A stretch of 64,000 nucleotides of DNA from JBBRHQ01 sp963840235 (GTDB lineage: Bacteria > Actinomycetota > Thermoleophilia > Solirubrobacterales > 70-9): NCBI GenBank assembly GCA_963840235.1, contig CAWIYC010000005.1:124001-188000 (forward strand). The letters are read 5' to 3'. The notes under the pieces were generated by a model that made no database searches, was not told the DNA's origin, and saw nothing but the letters and a program-made list of their open reading frames with translations. A program made the position numbers and the translations under genes. Position 1 is the stretch's first letter. Each line of letters starts with the position of its first letter. Shown here one piece after another: positions 33,757 to 42,354 of this stretch.

Positions 33757-34380
33757 ATGTCCGAGTCAGCGGACTCGATGGACCCGGGAGAGATGCAGAA
33801 CGTCGTTCTGGAGCCGACGCGCGGTCTGCGCTACGCCGAGCTCTTCGCTGTCGGCGAGGAGTGGATCACGGTCTACAACTCGATGGGGCTGAGCGAGGCG
33901 CCGCCGGAGCTGTGGGACGCCCTCGACGCTGAGGCTGCCGCACAGCAGCTCGAGGCGGGAACCGTGATCAAGAACGGGCCGCACTGGTGGATCGCGGACA
34001 GGAGCAACCTGCGGTTCGCGGTGGAGGAGATCTCGGTGGGCGGCATCGGCTTCCGCTTTGTCGCCAGGCTGCCGGCGGCCCTCGCTGCCTCGGGAAAGCT
34101 GGTGCCGCCGTTCTACACGGTGGTCGAGGCCAACAAGGTGGGTGAGTTGGTCTACGCGGCCGGTCAGCCGGTCTACGAGCTGCTTTCGCCCGATGGCGAT
34201 ACCTTTGTGATGCAGTCATCGAACCTCGAGCCGAGTGAGTTCGAAACCCTCGGCGAGCAGCTGAACCCCGCGGACAGATGGCGCTTCCGCACGCGCACCC
34301 TGGAGGAGGACCTGATGATCGAGATGGGCGGAAAGGTCAGCGTCGTCATGGACGACCTCAGGAACGTCTACAACCGCTGA
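33757..34380 (+). CDS. Protein of unknown function co-located with the propeller cluster
   Basis: The 207-aa soluble protein has no signal or membrane segment and I do not recognise it. Visible features are LRYAELFAVGEEWITVYNSMGLSEAPPELWDALD, a short HWWIADRSNL block and a strand-rich middle (VGGIGFRFVARLPAALAA, PFYTVVEANKVGELVYAAGQPVYELLSPDGDTFVMQSS). It ends in a helical MGGKVSVVMDDLRNVYNR. The alternation of strands suggests a lipocalin-like or cupin-like barrel, which is speculation. ATG 33757 is preferred because GGAGG lies 7 nt upstream (an ATG at 33751 is too close). Its 3' end meets the propeller cluster tail-to-tail. Confidence 0.65.
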   Translation: MSESADSMDPGEMQNVVLEPTRGLRYAELFAVGEEWITVYNSMGLSEAPPELWDALDAEAAAQQLEAGTVIKNGPHWWIADRSNLRFAVEEISVGGIGFRFVARLPAALAASGKLVPPFYTVVEANKVGELVYAAGQPVYELLSPDGDTFVMQSSNLEPSEFETLGEQLNPADRWRFRTRTLEEDLMIEMGGKVSVVMDDLRNVYNR

Positions 34381-34409
34381 TCAGCACCGAACGACGTGGC
34401 GCTCTTGAT

Positions 34410-35930
34410 TCATCCCGATCTCGTCGTGCCGCCTGCCTTCGGGCGCACCTGCAGGGTGATGAAGCCGTTGCCGGTCGGGTAGTACATGCGGCCGCCGTAG
34501 CCGGGGACGATCAGCGAGTTGAAGGTCAGCGGCTCGAAGAAGTCCGACTCCGCGAGGACGCGTCCCGTCGCCGCCTCGCGCCAGGTGACCTGCTCCTTGT
34601 AGTGGCCGCTGACGACGTCCAGCAGGGCCCCCATCTTGGGAATGTCGCCCTTCATGTTCGAGAGGACGAGGACCCGCCGGTCCTTCGGCCCGATCAGCGG
34701 CTGGAAGGTCAGGGTCGTGGCGTCGACCACGAACTCGGTCGTCATTTCGCCGGTCGCCTGATCGAGACGGATCCCCGCCACCTTGCCGACGCCGGCGTCG
34801 GCCGAGTAGAGCATCTCGTTCTCGAGGTCGATGCACGTCTTCGGCGGCGCCAGGCTCATCTGCAGCTTCTTCAAAGGCCCGAACGGCGCCACCGAGGTCG
34901 TCTTCTCCGGATCGTGCTGGTTGATTGCGACGACGCTCGACGGCACCTTGCCGCCGATGCCGTTGGTCTGGATCACGATCCACTCGCCGATCATCCCGGG
35001 AGCGTCGCCGGTGGTCTGACCTTCCTCAAGGTATGGCACCTTCCACGATTGATCGAGCGAGAGCTGCTTGGCGTCCGGGTCCCAGAAGCAGCGGTAGGCG
35101 AAGTCGGTGGCGCAGGTGTAGATCGCGATGCGCCCGTCGAAGGTCGTGATCCCGTGAGGGGTCGCAGCCAGCTCCGGCAGCTGCGCCGTGTCGAGCACCT
35201 CCAGGGTCTCCCCATCCACGGCGACGAACACCGAGGGCGGCATCTCGATGCCCTTGCGGACCCCCTTGACCATCGCCATTGTCCCCTGGTCGGTCACTCC
35301 CGCGGGGCGGGTCTGGTTCTTGAGGATCAGCGTGCCGTCGGGGGCCACCGTGAGGTGCTTGAAATGGGAGTCGCCCGGCGGCGCCTTGCCCGAGGGCAGC
35401 ACCCCCGTCGTGATGATCTGGCCGGTGTCTGCGTCGAGGAGGGCGATCTGGTTCGACCACGAGGTGACGATCGTCCCGTTGGCGAGGATGTTCAGATTGT
35501 TGACGCCGATCCAGTTGCCCGAGGCGTTGGCGTTCTCGAGGTAGGTGCGCCAGTTCTGCCTGCCGGTGGTCGCGTCGACCTTGGCGACATAGGGTCCGGG
35601 CGCGACCGGCGGGTGGGCCTCGGGCAGGTTGCCCCCGCAGAGGAACAGCTCGCCCGGCTCGCGGGTGCAGAGGAACGTGGTCCCCTGGTAGGTGTCCTCG
35701 CTGCGCCACGCGAACACCTGGTTCGGCTCGGCCATCGATCCGGTGAAGCTCGCGAAGGGGAAGCATCCACTGCGCTCCGCGCCGGAGATCTCGGCGCTGT
35801 TCAGGGAGGGGTAATAGCCAGGAGAGGCGACCCCCGCGCTGCCGCGATGCTCTTCCTCGACCAGGGTGTGATCGCCGGGAAGCGGCCCGTTCGCGGCCTT
35901 CTCGTTGCCGGTCAGATCGCGACCGGACAC
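34410..35930 (-). CDS. Beta-propeller protein C (PQQ/quinoprotein-like), no membrane anchor
   Basis: The protein (506 aa from GTG 35930) has repeated blades of the quinoprotein-like type: PYVAKVDATTGRQNWRTYLEN, NNLNILANGTIVTSW, HLTVAPDGTLILKNQ, RIAIYTCATDFAYRCFWDP and GYGGRMYYPTGNGFITLQV. It aligns along its length with the products at 37326 and 39738. The N-terminus starts directly at the GPLPGDHTL segment, so the membrane helix present in the other two is missing. Two nucleotides separate it from the preceding gene. Ligand and enzymatic activity are unknown; PQQ binding is not shown by the sequence. Confidence 0.75.
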   Translation of the reverse strand: MSGRDLTGNEKAANGPLPGDHTLVEEEHRGSAGVASPGYYPSLNSAEISGAERSGCFPFASFTGSMAEPNQVFAWRSEDTYQGTTFLCTREPGELFLCGGNLPEAHPPVAPGPYVAKVDATTGRQNWRTYLENANASGNWIGVNNLNILANGTIVTSWSNQIALLDADTGQIITTGVLPSGKAPPGDSHFKHLTVAPDGTLILKNQTRPAGVTDQGTMAMVKGVRKGIEMPPSVFVAVDGETLEVLDTAQLPELAATPHGITTFDGRIAIYTCATDFAYRCFWDPDAKQLSLDQSWKVPYLEEGQTTGDAPGMIGEWIVIQTNGIGGKVPSSVVAINQHDPEKTTSVAPFGPLKKLQMSLAPPKTCIDLENEMLYSADAGVGKVAGIRLDQATGEMTTEFVVDATTLTFQPLIGPKDRRVLVLSNMKGDIPKMGALLDVVSGHYKEQVTWREAATGRVLAESDFFEPLTFNSLIVPGYGGRMYYPTGNGFITLQVRPKAGGTTRSG

Positions 35931-35931
35931 G

Positions 35932-37254
35932 TCACGCGCCGCCGGCCTCGAACGTCGCAATGTCGGTGTAGGAAAGCCGCGGGAGGTACGGGCCCATCAC
36001 CATCTCCTCGGTCCCGGGCTCGACGATCCGGCTCGGGTCGTGCGCCCAGTCCGGGTTGTTGTGCATGAAGCGGAAGAGAACCATCCCGTAGTCCGGGCGG
36101 TTGGACTCGTCGTCGATCCCCTCGCCCTTCGTCCCCCAGTCCATCCAGGCGACACCGTTCTCCTCGGTGGCGTTGGCGGGGCGGTCCTCCGGCCGGCAGA
36201 TGACAATCGTGTAGTTGCGATCCCCGTCCAGCGGTATCTGCATGTCGGAGAGGCCGTCGGTCCCCATCCCGGAGGGGGGCGCCTCGCTCATCACCAGCGA
36301 GCAGTAGCGCGACTCCCAGTCCGTCATCGTCTCCAGCCCCTGCCCATCCTCGCCAGCGTAGGTGTCGGGGTAGAGCGGCATCTTGCCGCGGATCACCAGC
36401 ACCGGCCCGAACCCCCTCGAGACAAAGGCGATCATGAACAGCGTCTCGGGGTCGCCGCCGAAACCGGTCTCGATGCTCGAGGGAATCTGCGCGCGGACCT
36501 GCGGCGGCTTGAAGATGCCGACGATGTTCCACTTGTTGTTGAAGTAGCGCTCGAGCAGCGGCGGATTGCGGGCGGGCGTCGTCTCGGGCTCGAGATCGGG
36601 GTCGTTGTCGGGCGCGCTGCACAGCGCGCGCCACTGCTCCACCGGCATCCCCGGATCGACGCCCTTCAGCAGCGGGCGGTTGAACTGATCCCGGACCTCC
36701 TCGGCCGAGAGCTCGGTGCCGTCGGCAAGGGTCGCTGTGTACGTCGGCAGACCCACCCCCGCGTCGCCGAGATGGCCGGCGTCGGGAAGGTAGACGCGGT
36801 AGACGACCTGGATCTGTCCCTCGGTGCCCGCGTACATCGTGTTCGGCTCACGGTCCGCGGAGTCCGCGGGGGCATCGACGCTGGAGATCCTCAGCGTGTA
36901 ATCGCGGCTCTCGACCCGCCGGTTCGCGCCGGGGACGAACGGATTCTCGGAGCCGGGGTCGGGACCGAGCTGGTGATCGACGAACTTCTCGCCGGTGGCG
37001 GTGAAGCCGCCCATGTCCGGGTCGGAGCGGTAGAGCGCGAACTGGAAGTAGCGGCAGTAGGGGTAGCGCCCGCGGATCGTCAGCACGCTCCCTTCGGGCA
37101 TCTCCATGATCGCGAACCAGTAGGAGGAGTTGGGGTCGGGATAGAGGTTCGCGTGCTGGTATGGCTTCGGGTTCGGCAGCATCGCCCCATAGTCGCGGCC
37201 CCGCGGACCGAGCCAGAGGCCATCGTGGCCGAATTTCTCGTCGGTCTCGAGCAC
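35932..37254 (-). CDS. Conserved protein of unknown function (large beta-rich)
   Basis: The protein has about 440 aa and I cannot assign a family with certainty. It contains YWFAIMEMPEGSVLTIRGRYPYCRYFQFALYRSDPDMGGF, then NPFVPGANRRVESRDYTLRISS, VYRVYLPDAGHLGDAGVGLPTYT, and later LFMIAFVSRGFGPVLVIRGKMPLYPDTY. Repeats of a strand-rich unit suggest two related domains. The start is unclear: the first standard in-frame start after the upstream stop is GTG 37254, yet the conserved reading seems to begin earlier. GCGGAGG lies 7 nt before an in-frame ATC (37306-37308). Confidence 0.65.
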   Translation of the reverse strand: MLETDEKFGHDGLWLGPRGRDYGAMLPNPKPYQHANLYPDPNSSYWFAIMEMPEGSVLTIRGRYPYCRYFQFALYRSDPDMGGFTATGEKFVDHQLGPDPGSENPFVPGANRRVESRDYTLRISSVDAPADSADREPNTMYAGTEGQIQVVYRVYLPDAGHLGDAGVGLPTYTATLADGTELSAEEVRDQFNRPLLKGVDPGMPVEQWRALCSAPDNDPDLEPETTPARNPPLLERYFNNKWNIVGIFKPPQVRAQIPSSIETGFGGDPETLFMIAFVSRGFGPVLVIRGKMPLYPDTYAGEDGQGLETMTDWESRYCSLVMSEAPPSGMGTDGLSDMQIPLDGDRNYTIVICRPEDRPANATEENGVAWMDWGTKGEGIDDESNRPDYGMVLFRFMHNNPDWAHDPSRIVEPGTEEMVMGPYLPRLSYTDIATFEAGGA

Positions 37255-37325
37255 GACCTCCAGGGTCTTGCTGCCGGGGCGTACGGGTGGTGAGGTGTGG
37301 TTGGCGATCGAAGGGCCTCCGCTTC

Positions 37326-38990
37326 CTAGCTCGAGGCCTTGGGTTGGACCTGGTAGATGAACAGCGAGCCGTCGTTGCCCATCGTGTAGAAGCGCCCGCC
37401 GTAGCCGGGGTTGATCAGGCTGCCGACCGCCGTCGAGGGGTTGGAGGCGGACTCGGCGATCGTCTTCCCGGTGGCCTCGTCCACCCATAGCACGGTCTCG
37501 GAGTAATCGAAACCGGTCGCGATGTTCGCGGTCTTCGTGCTGGGATCGATGTTCTGGCTGACCAGCACTCGCTTGTCCTTGGGGCCGACCATCGTGAAAT
37601 AGTCGCTCGACCACCAGTCGGGACGGCTCCACTTGACCTTCATCTCTCCCGTCTGCTGGTTCAAATGGATCGCGTAGACGCCCTTGAGGAAGTAGTCGTC
37701 GACGAAGATCAGGCTCGTCTGCGGGTCATAGCCGGGAGCGGCCGGCGTTTCGCTCGTGGTGGCGCCCGACTTGACCGGAAAGGACTTGCCCCAGGGGCAA
37801 ACCTGGTGGACGTCTTTGGGGTTGTCCTGGTTGACCGCGAACAAGCACTGGGGTGTCTTCGTCGATGGGTTGGCGTTGCTGTCGGCGATCACCCAGTCAC
37901 CCGCGACCACCGGCGAGGCGCCTCCGGTCTGGCCCTTGAGGATCACCTTCGGCTCCCACGACTTGTCCTGGGTCAGCTTCTTGGTCACCGGATTCCAGAT
38001 CACCCGGACCAGGCTCTTGGCGCCATTCCCGTAGATGTAGATCTTGCCTTTGTGCTTGACGGCCACCGTCCGCGCGGTGACGTTCTGGTCGATCTGGATC
38101 GAGTCGAGGTTCTTCAGGGTGGTCGGATCGGCGGCGACGAAGTTGCTCTTCGGGTTGGCGCCGGGGGCGCCCTGACACGACGACATCGCGTTGTTGGTCT
38201 GGATCGAACAGCCGACCGCCCGCGTCTGGGACTTGATCAGCAGGGTGCCCTGGGCGTCGGGCGCGACGACCATCCCATCGAAGTTGTGGTCCTTCGCCGG
38301 CGTGCCGATGATCGGCTGTTCCTGCGAGGCGAGGATTGAGCCGTCGCTGCGGGCGAGCTTCCAGAAGGTATGACCGGCCCCCGCGACAATCGAACCGTCC
38401 TTGATGATCGCCAGGCTGCCGAGGGCGAGCCACTGGCCCGAGACGTTGACGTTGGTCAGGTAGGTTCGCCAGATCTCCTCGCCGGTCGAGGGATTGAACC
38501 GCGAGACGTATTGACCGGAGCCGGGGACGATCCCGCCGGCCCACAGGTAGCCGGCGTTGGGACCGTCGAATACGACCAGGCCGATGCCGCCGGGGTAGGT
38601 GGTCTCGGACTTGTACTGGAAGACCTGGTTACCGCTCTCGCCGCCGTTGAAGTCCCCGGTGAAGCTCGCACAGGGCATCAGCCCCGACCTGACGTTGTCG
38701 GTGTGCTCGGGAGCGCCGATCGCCGGCCAGTAGCCGACGTAGTTGTTCGCCGGGTCCTTGGCCCAGTTCTCGACGCAACTTGTCTCCTGGTCGAACAGCG
38801 ACTGATCGCCGGTCAACGGCCCGGTGGTCGCGCTCGACGGCAGGATGACGCCGTTGAGGTTGTTTTTCACCGACCCGGTGCCGCCGGCCAGTGTGGGAAT
38901 CAGGATCGCCAGGAGCAGGACGAGCAGCGCGATCAGTACCGCCCCGACCGGCTTGACGACCCGCCAGATGACGTGCAGGGCGTGCCTCAT
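37326..38990 (-). CDS. Membrane-anchored beta-propeller protein B (PQQ/quinoprotein-like)
   Basis: The 554-aa protein starts with an anchor: MRHALHVIWRVVKPVGAVLIALLVLLLAILIPTLAGG (helix at about 14-35). Then SSATTGPLTGDQSLFDQETSC and six to eight blades follow: YVSRFNPSTGEEIWRTYLTN, LAIIKDGSIVAGAG, GMVVAPDAQGTLLIKSQ, KIYIYGNGAKSLVRVIWNP, GYGGRFYTMGNDGSLFIYQV. The propeller faces outside. The ATG overlaps the stop of the membrane gene 38987-39745 by 4 nt; this membrane/propeller pairing repeats with the next two genes. Confidence 0.78.
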   Translation of the reverse strand: MRHALHVIWRVVKPVGAVLIALLVLLLAILIPTLAGGTGSVKNNLNGVILPSSATTGPLTGDQSLFDQETSCVENWAKDPANNYVGYWPAIGAPEHTDNVRSGLMPCASFTGDFNGGESGNQVFQYKSETTYPGGIGLVVFDGPNAGYLWAGGIVPGSGQYVSRFNPSTGEEIWRTYLTNVNVSGQWLALGSLAIIKDGSIVAGAGHTFWKLARSDGSILASQEQPIIGTPAKDHNFDGMVVAPDAQGTLLIKSQTRAVGCSIQTNNAMSSCQGAPGANPKSNFVAADPTTLKNLDSIQIDQNVTARTVAVKHKGKIYIYGNGAKSLVRVIWNPVTKKLTQDKSWEPKVILKGQTGGASPVVAGDWVIADSNANPSTKTPQCLFAVNQDNPKDVHQVCPWGKSFPVKSGATTSETPAAPGYDPQTSLIFVDDYFLKGVYAIHLNQQTGEMKVKWSRPDWWSSDYFTMVGPKDKRVLVSQNIDPSTKTANIATGFDYSETVLWVDEATGKTIAESASNPSTAVGSLINPGYGGRFYTMGNDGSLFIYQVQPKASS

Positions 38991-39745
38991 GGCGCCGCCC
39001 CGGCCCCTGCGGTTCCGACGTCGCCCGAGGTCGACGCGGGGCCATCGGACCTCCTGCGCTGCGCGAGAGTCATCGAACCGCTTGCAAGCGCCAGCCAGAC
39101 GACGAATGCCGTGCTCCAGGCCCAGTGGCCGAGGCCGCCCGTCGCCGCGTTGAGGAGGTTGGCTTCGAAGAAGGGCGTCATGAACCCGCACACGCAGAGC
39201 ACCCCGGCGATCATCGCGAGAACCCCCAGCCACCTCCCGAGGGCGCCGGTCTGCAGGATCACCTTGGCCACCGCGAAGAAGAAGACCGAGAGCACGCCGC
39301 CGCCGAGCGCGATCAGCAGCGATGAGGCCGTGTAGAGGGTGGAGACGGTGGCGGCCTGCCCGGGGCTGGTGCTGAGCCCGGCGGTGGCTAGTAGCGCCAA
39401 TCCCACCAGAGTGAGGGCGGACCCGGTGACGGCGCCGATCAGGGCGGCGGTGGATCCCCGGCCGCCATCGCCCTCAGCGTCACGGAGAACCGTCCAGAGG
39501 CTGCCCAGGAACCAGAGGAAGAGCGCGATCCCGAGCCCGTTAAGGAGCACGACGACTCTGATCGCGCTCAGATGCGCGGCCATGAAGGCCGGGGCGGCCT
39601 CGGCGTCGCGGATGTTGGGAAGCACCGGGTCGCCGCCCGGGCTGGTGCCGATGAAGACGACGAAGGCGACCACGAAGAGAAGTGTCGCCAGCAGCCCGCT
39701 CGCGGCCCCAAGATGCTCCCAGCTGCGGTTCTTCTCACTAGCCAC
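38987..39745 (-). CDS. Polytopic membrane protein B (DUF4386-like)
   Basis: The 252-aa protein has about six helices: LGAASGLLATLLFVVAFVVFIG, LLNGLGIALFLWFLGSLWTVL, LIGAVTGSALTLVGLALLATA, LLIALGGGVLSVFFFAVAKVIL, WLGVLAMIAGVLCVCGFMTPFF and WAWSTAFVVWLALASGSMTLA. The wording resembles DUF4386-type proteins. It is about half identical to the product of 41421-42188. The GTG start overlaps the end of propeller gene A by 8 nt, so the four genes form two coupled pairs. Confidence 0.78.
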   Translation of the reverse strand: MASEKNRSWEHLGAASGLLATLLFVVAFVVFIGTSPGGDPVLPNIRDAEAAPAFMAAHLSAIRVVVLLNGLGIALFLWFLGSLWTVLRDAEGDGGRGSTAALIGAVTGSALTLVGLALLATAGLSTSPGQAATVSTLYTASSLLIALGGGVLSVFFFAVAKVILQTGALGRWLGVLAMIAGVLCVCGFMTPFFEANLLNAATGGLGHWAWSTAFVVWLALASGSMTLAQRRRSDGPASTSGDVGTAGAGAAP

Positions 39746-41424
39746 CGCTGCTGCCCTCCGTGGTCGTCGGCACCGGCGGCTCCGAAGACGCCGGCATCGG
39801 CTGCAGGAAGTAGAGCGAACCCGACGACTGGGCCGGATAGACGAAGCGGCCGCCGTAGGTGGGGGCAACCAGCCCGTTGAACCCGATCGGCGGCAGGAAG
39901 TCGGACTCTGCGATCGGCTTGCCGGTGGCGGCGTCGCGCCAAACGACCTGCTGGGTGTAGCTGCCGGTGGCGATGTTGCCGAGGCCCGCGTCGGGATTCC
40001 ACTTTGTGGTCACCAGGATTCGCTTGTCGGCCGGACCGAAGAGCGGCTGGAACTCGAAGCTGCGGTCGTCGACGACGAACTTCGTCGTCATCTTTCCGGT
40101 CTTCGGGTCGAGATGGACCCCGGCGATCTTGGCGACTCCTCCGTCGGCCGAGTAGACCATGTTGTTCTCGGGGTCACCCTGCGGCTTCGGCGGTGCGTTG
40201 CTGCTCTGCCCGGACTGGAGCTGGCCGAACGGGTAGACGGTTTGGGTGTTGGAGGCGTCATCGACGTTGATGGCGACCAGCGACGAGGCCTTGGTGCTGC
40301 TGCCGATGCCGTTCGTCTGGATCACGATCCACTTGCCCATGAAGGTCGGCGCGTCTCCCACGGTCTGGCCCTTTGCCAGATAACTCCGCCACCCACGACT
40401 TGTCCTGGCTGAGGGTCTTCGTCGCGGGATCCCAGAAGAAGCGGTAGGCCTTCTTCAGCATCGCCGTGTAGATCGCGATCTTGCCCTTGTAGGGGGCGAT
40501 GATGGGCGGCGTCGCCGAGTCCTCGGGCGCCACGATCGAGTCGTAGACCTTGAGCGTGTCGGGGTTGATCGCCAGGAAGGGCGAGGGCTTCTGCTCGGAC
40601 CCGCCGGCGGCCTGCGAGCAAGCCTCCAGCCCGCCGCCGCCTTGCTGGTTGCAGTTCTCAGGCCGGTTCTGGCTGCGGAGGATGATCGTTCCGTCGGGGG
40701 CGACGGTCAGCTCCTTGTAGTTGATCGACCGAGGGGTGACCGGCCCCGGGCTGGGCAGGTTTCTCGCCTTGAGAATCGCGCCAGTGTTGCGGTCGAGCAG
40801 CACGATCCGGTGGCTCCAGGCGAAGACGATCTTCCCGTTGGAGAGGATGTTGAGGTTGGTGCCGCCGACGAACGTGTTGTTGCTGACGTTCAGGTTCTCG
40901 ACGTATGTGCGCCACACCTGCTCCCCGGTGATCGGGTCGATCCGGGCCACGAATGGACCAGGCGCCGAGCGCCCGGTGCTGGCGGGCGGAGCGCCGCCCA
41001 CCACGTAGGTGGCGTTCGGCCCGTCGCTGTTGACGTAGTAGACATTCGGATAGAAGCCGTCTGCCTTGTATGTGTAGACGACGTTCGGCTCGGTCCGGGA
41101 GCCGAGGAAGTCGGCACACGGGTAGATGCCGCTGCGCTGGGCGTCGGTGAGCTCGGCGCTGTTCATCGCCGAGAAGTAGCCCGGGGTCGAGATCCCCTCC
41201 TGGCAGCGCTGCTCTTTCGCGTAGAGGCTGAGATCTCCGGGAAGAGGGCCGTTCGTCTTCTGCTCGCTCGGGGTGACGTTGCGGGCCGCCCCCTGAAGCG
41301 GCGTGAAGTGCGATCCGACGTCGCTGCTGGTCGTCAGGGCCGGGACGAGAATCAGCGCAAGCAGGCCAACGAGGATCAGGAGCCCGGCCAGGAACGGCTT
41401 GAGGATGTGCCAGACGCGCTTCAC
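39738..41424 (-). pseudogene. Membrane-anchored beta-propeller protein A, one +1 frameshift
   Basis: Frame one runs from GTG 41424 (VKRVWHILKPFLAGLLILVGLLALILVPAL, anchor helix) through NGPLPGDLSLYAKEQRC and WRTYVENLNVSNN to RFFWDPATKTLSQDKSWVAE at about 40385. The remainder (YLAKGQTVGDAPTFMGKWIVIQTNG... to the stop at 39738) is in another frame. Removing one T in the gene-sense sequence GAGTTATCTG (plus-strand 40380-40384) restores a continuous product that aligns with propeller C (EEGQTTGDAPGMIGEWIVIQTNG). The gene is otherwise intact. It may be a recent lesion, a phase-variable state or an assembly indel. Confidence 0.75.
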
Positions 41425-42188
41425 GCGCCCGCCCCTCCTCCGGAGCCTGCCGCCGGAGCCGCGGGGGGTGCTGGCTTGGCTGCGCTGGTGCGGCGGTGCT
41501 GCGCGAGCATCAGCGCGGCGCTGGCCAGAAAGACCCAGACGACGAAGGCGATGTAGTGGGCATAGAAGCCGAGCCCGCCGGTCGCCGGGTTGAAGATCCC
41601 GCTCTGCGCGTAGGGGGTTACGAAGCCGAACACCGACGCAGCGGCCGCGAGCAGCGCCAGCCAGCCGAGCCACTTCGGCAAGCCTCCCGCTCTGAGGATG
41701 ACCTCCGCAGCCCCCAGGAAGAACACGGTGAAGGCGGCCCCTCCGAACGCGAATGAGAGAGACGCCGCTCCGTAGAGCGTGGAAACGGTCTCGGCCTGCG
41801 GCAGGGTGGTCGCGAGTGTGGAGGTCCCGGTCAGCACCAGGCCCATCAGCGTCAGGGTGACCCCGACGAGGGCGCCGGCCGAGGCGATGGCCGAGCCCCG
41901 CGCCGGACCCCCCTCGGCCCCTCGCAGGACCGACCAGAGCGTGCCCAGGAACCAGAGGAAGACGACCAGTCCGATGCCGTTCAGCATCACCTGCGCCCGG
42001 ATCCCGTTCAGGTGGTCGGCAATGAAGGCGGGGGACGCCTGGGGGTTGGCTATGTTGGGAAGCCGCGGCGTGTTGCCGCCGGTCGGATCGGTGTTGAGGA
42101 AGATGAGGAAGGCGGCCACGAACAGCAGGACCGCGAACAGCCCGCTGGCTGCGCCCATCTGCTCCCACTGGCGGCTCCGATCGTTCAC
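41421..42188 (-). CDS. Polytopic membrane protein A (DUF4386-like)
   Basis: The 255-aa protein has about six membrane helices in the same order as its paralogue at 38987 (MGAASGLFAVLLFVAAFLIFLN, MLNGIGLVVFLWFLGTLWSVL, SLSFAFGGAAFTVFFLGAAEVIL, WLGWLALLAAAASVFGFVTPYA, YIAFVVWVFLASAALMLAQ). A Pro/Ala/Gly tail follows. The stop overlaps the GTG of propeller A by 4 nt. It is the first gene of the six-gene cluster; the shared 20-bp box lies 34 bp before its ATG. Confidence 0.8.
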   Translation of the reverse strand: MNDRSRQWEQMGAASGLFAVLLFVAAFLIFLNTDPTGGNTPRLPNIANPQASPAFIADHLNGIRAQVMLNGIGLVVFLWFLGTLWSVLRGAEGGPARGSAIASAGALVGVTLTLMGLVLTGTSTLATTLPQAETVSTLYGAASLSFAFGGAAFTVFFLGAAEVILRAGGLPKWLGWLALLAAAASVFGFVTPYAQSGIFNPATGGLGFYAHYIAFVVWVFLASAALMLAQHRRTSAAKPAPPAAPAAGSGGGAGA

Positions 42189-42222
42189 CTGAGGCGAGCA
42201 TTCACGGTCGGCGAGGGCTCCG

Positions 42223-42242
42223 CATCATCCAGATTGCGTGAA
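42223..42242 (-). promoter_or_regulatory. 20-bp shared promoter box, copy B
   Basis: On the minus strand this reads TTCACGCAATCTGGATGATG, identical to 33212-33231, and points toward the propeller cluster, ending 34 bp before ATG 42188. Bases on either side differ between copies, so the identity is limited to the 20 bp. A shared regulator site, presumably for the LAL protein encoded between the two, is the best explanation. Confidence 0.7.
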
Positions 42243-42354
42243 ATGAGTCCGCGACCGTGTCAGGCAGGCTTCTATGACCTCAGCACGTTGCGATGGTCTC
42301 CGCTTGCTCGAGCAGACGCCGCGATGACACAGCAATCTCGCTGACGGCGGCGCG

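Noticed and set aside
40380..40384. Programmed ribosomal frameshift in propeller A
   Set aside because: No slippery heptamer or downstream structure is evident, and unrelated neighbours show the same kind of +1 lesion, so an indel is simpler.
34410..42188. PQQ-dependent alcohol dehydrogenases
   Set aside because: Blades resemble quinoproteins, but I could not find the disulfide-ring cysteines, the calcium/PQQ Asp-Glu set or a cytochrome domain, so enzyme names are not justified.
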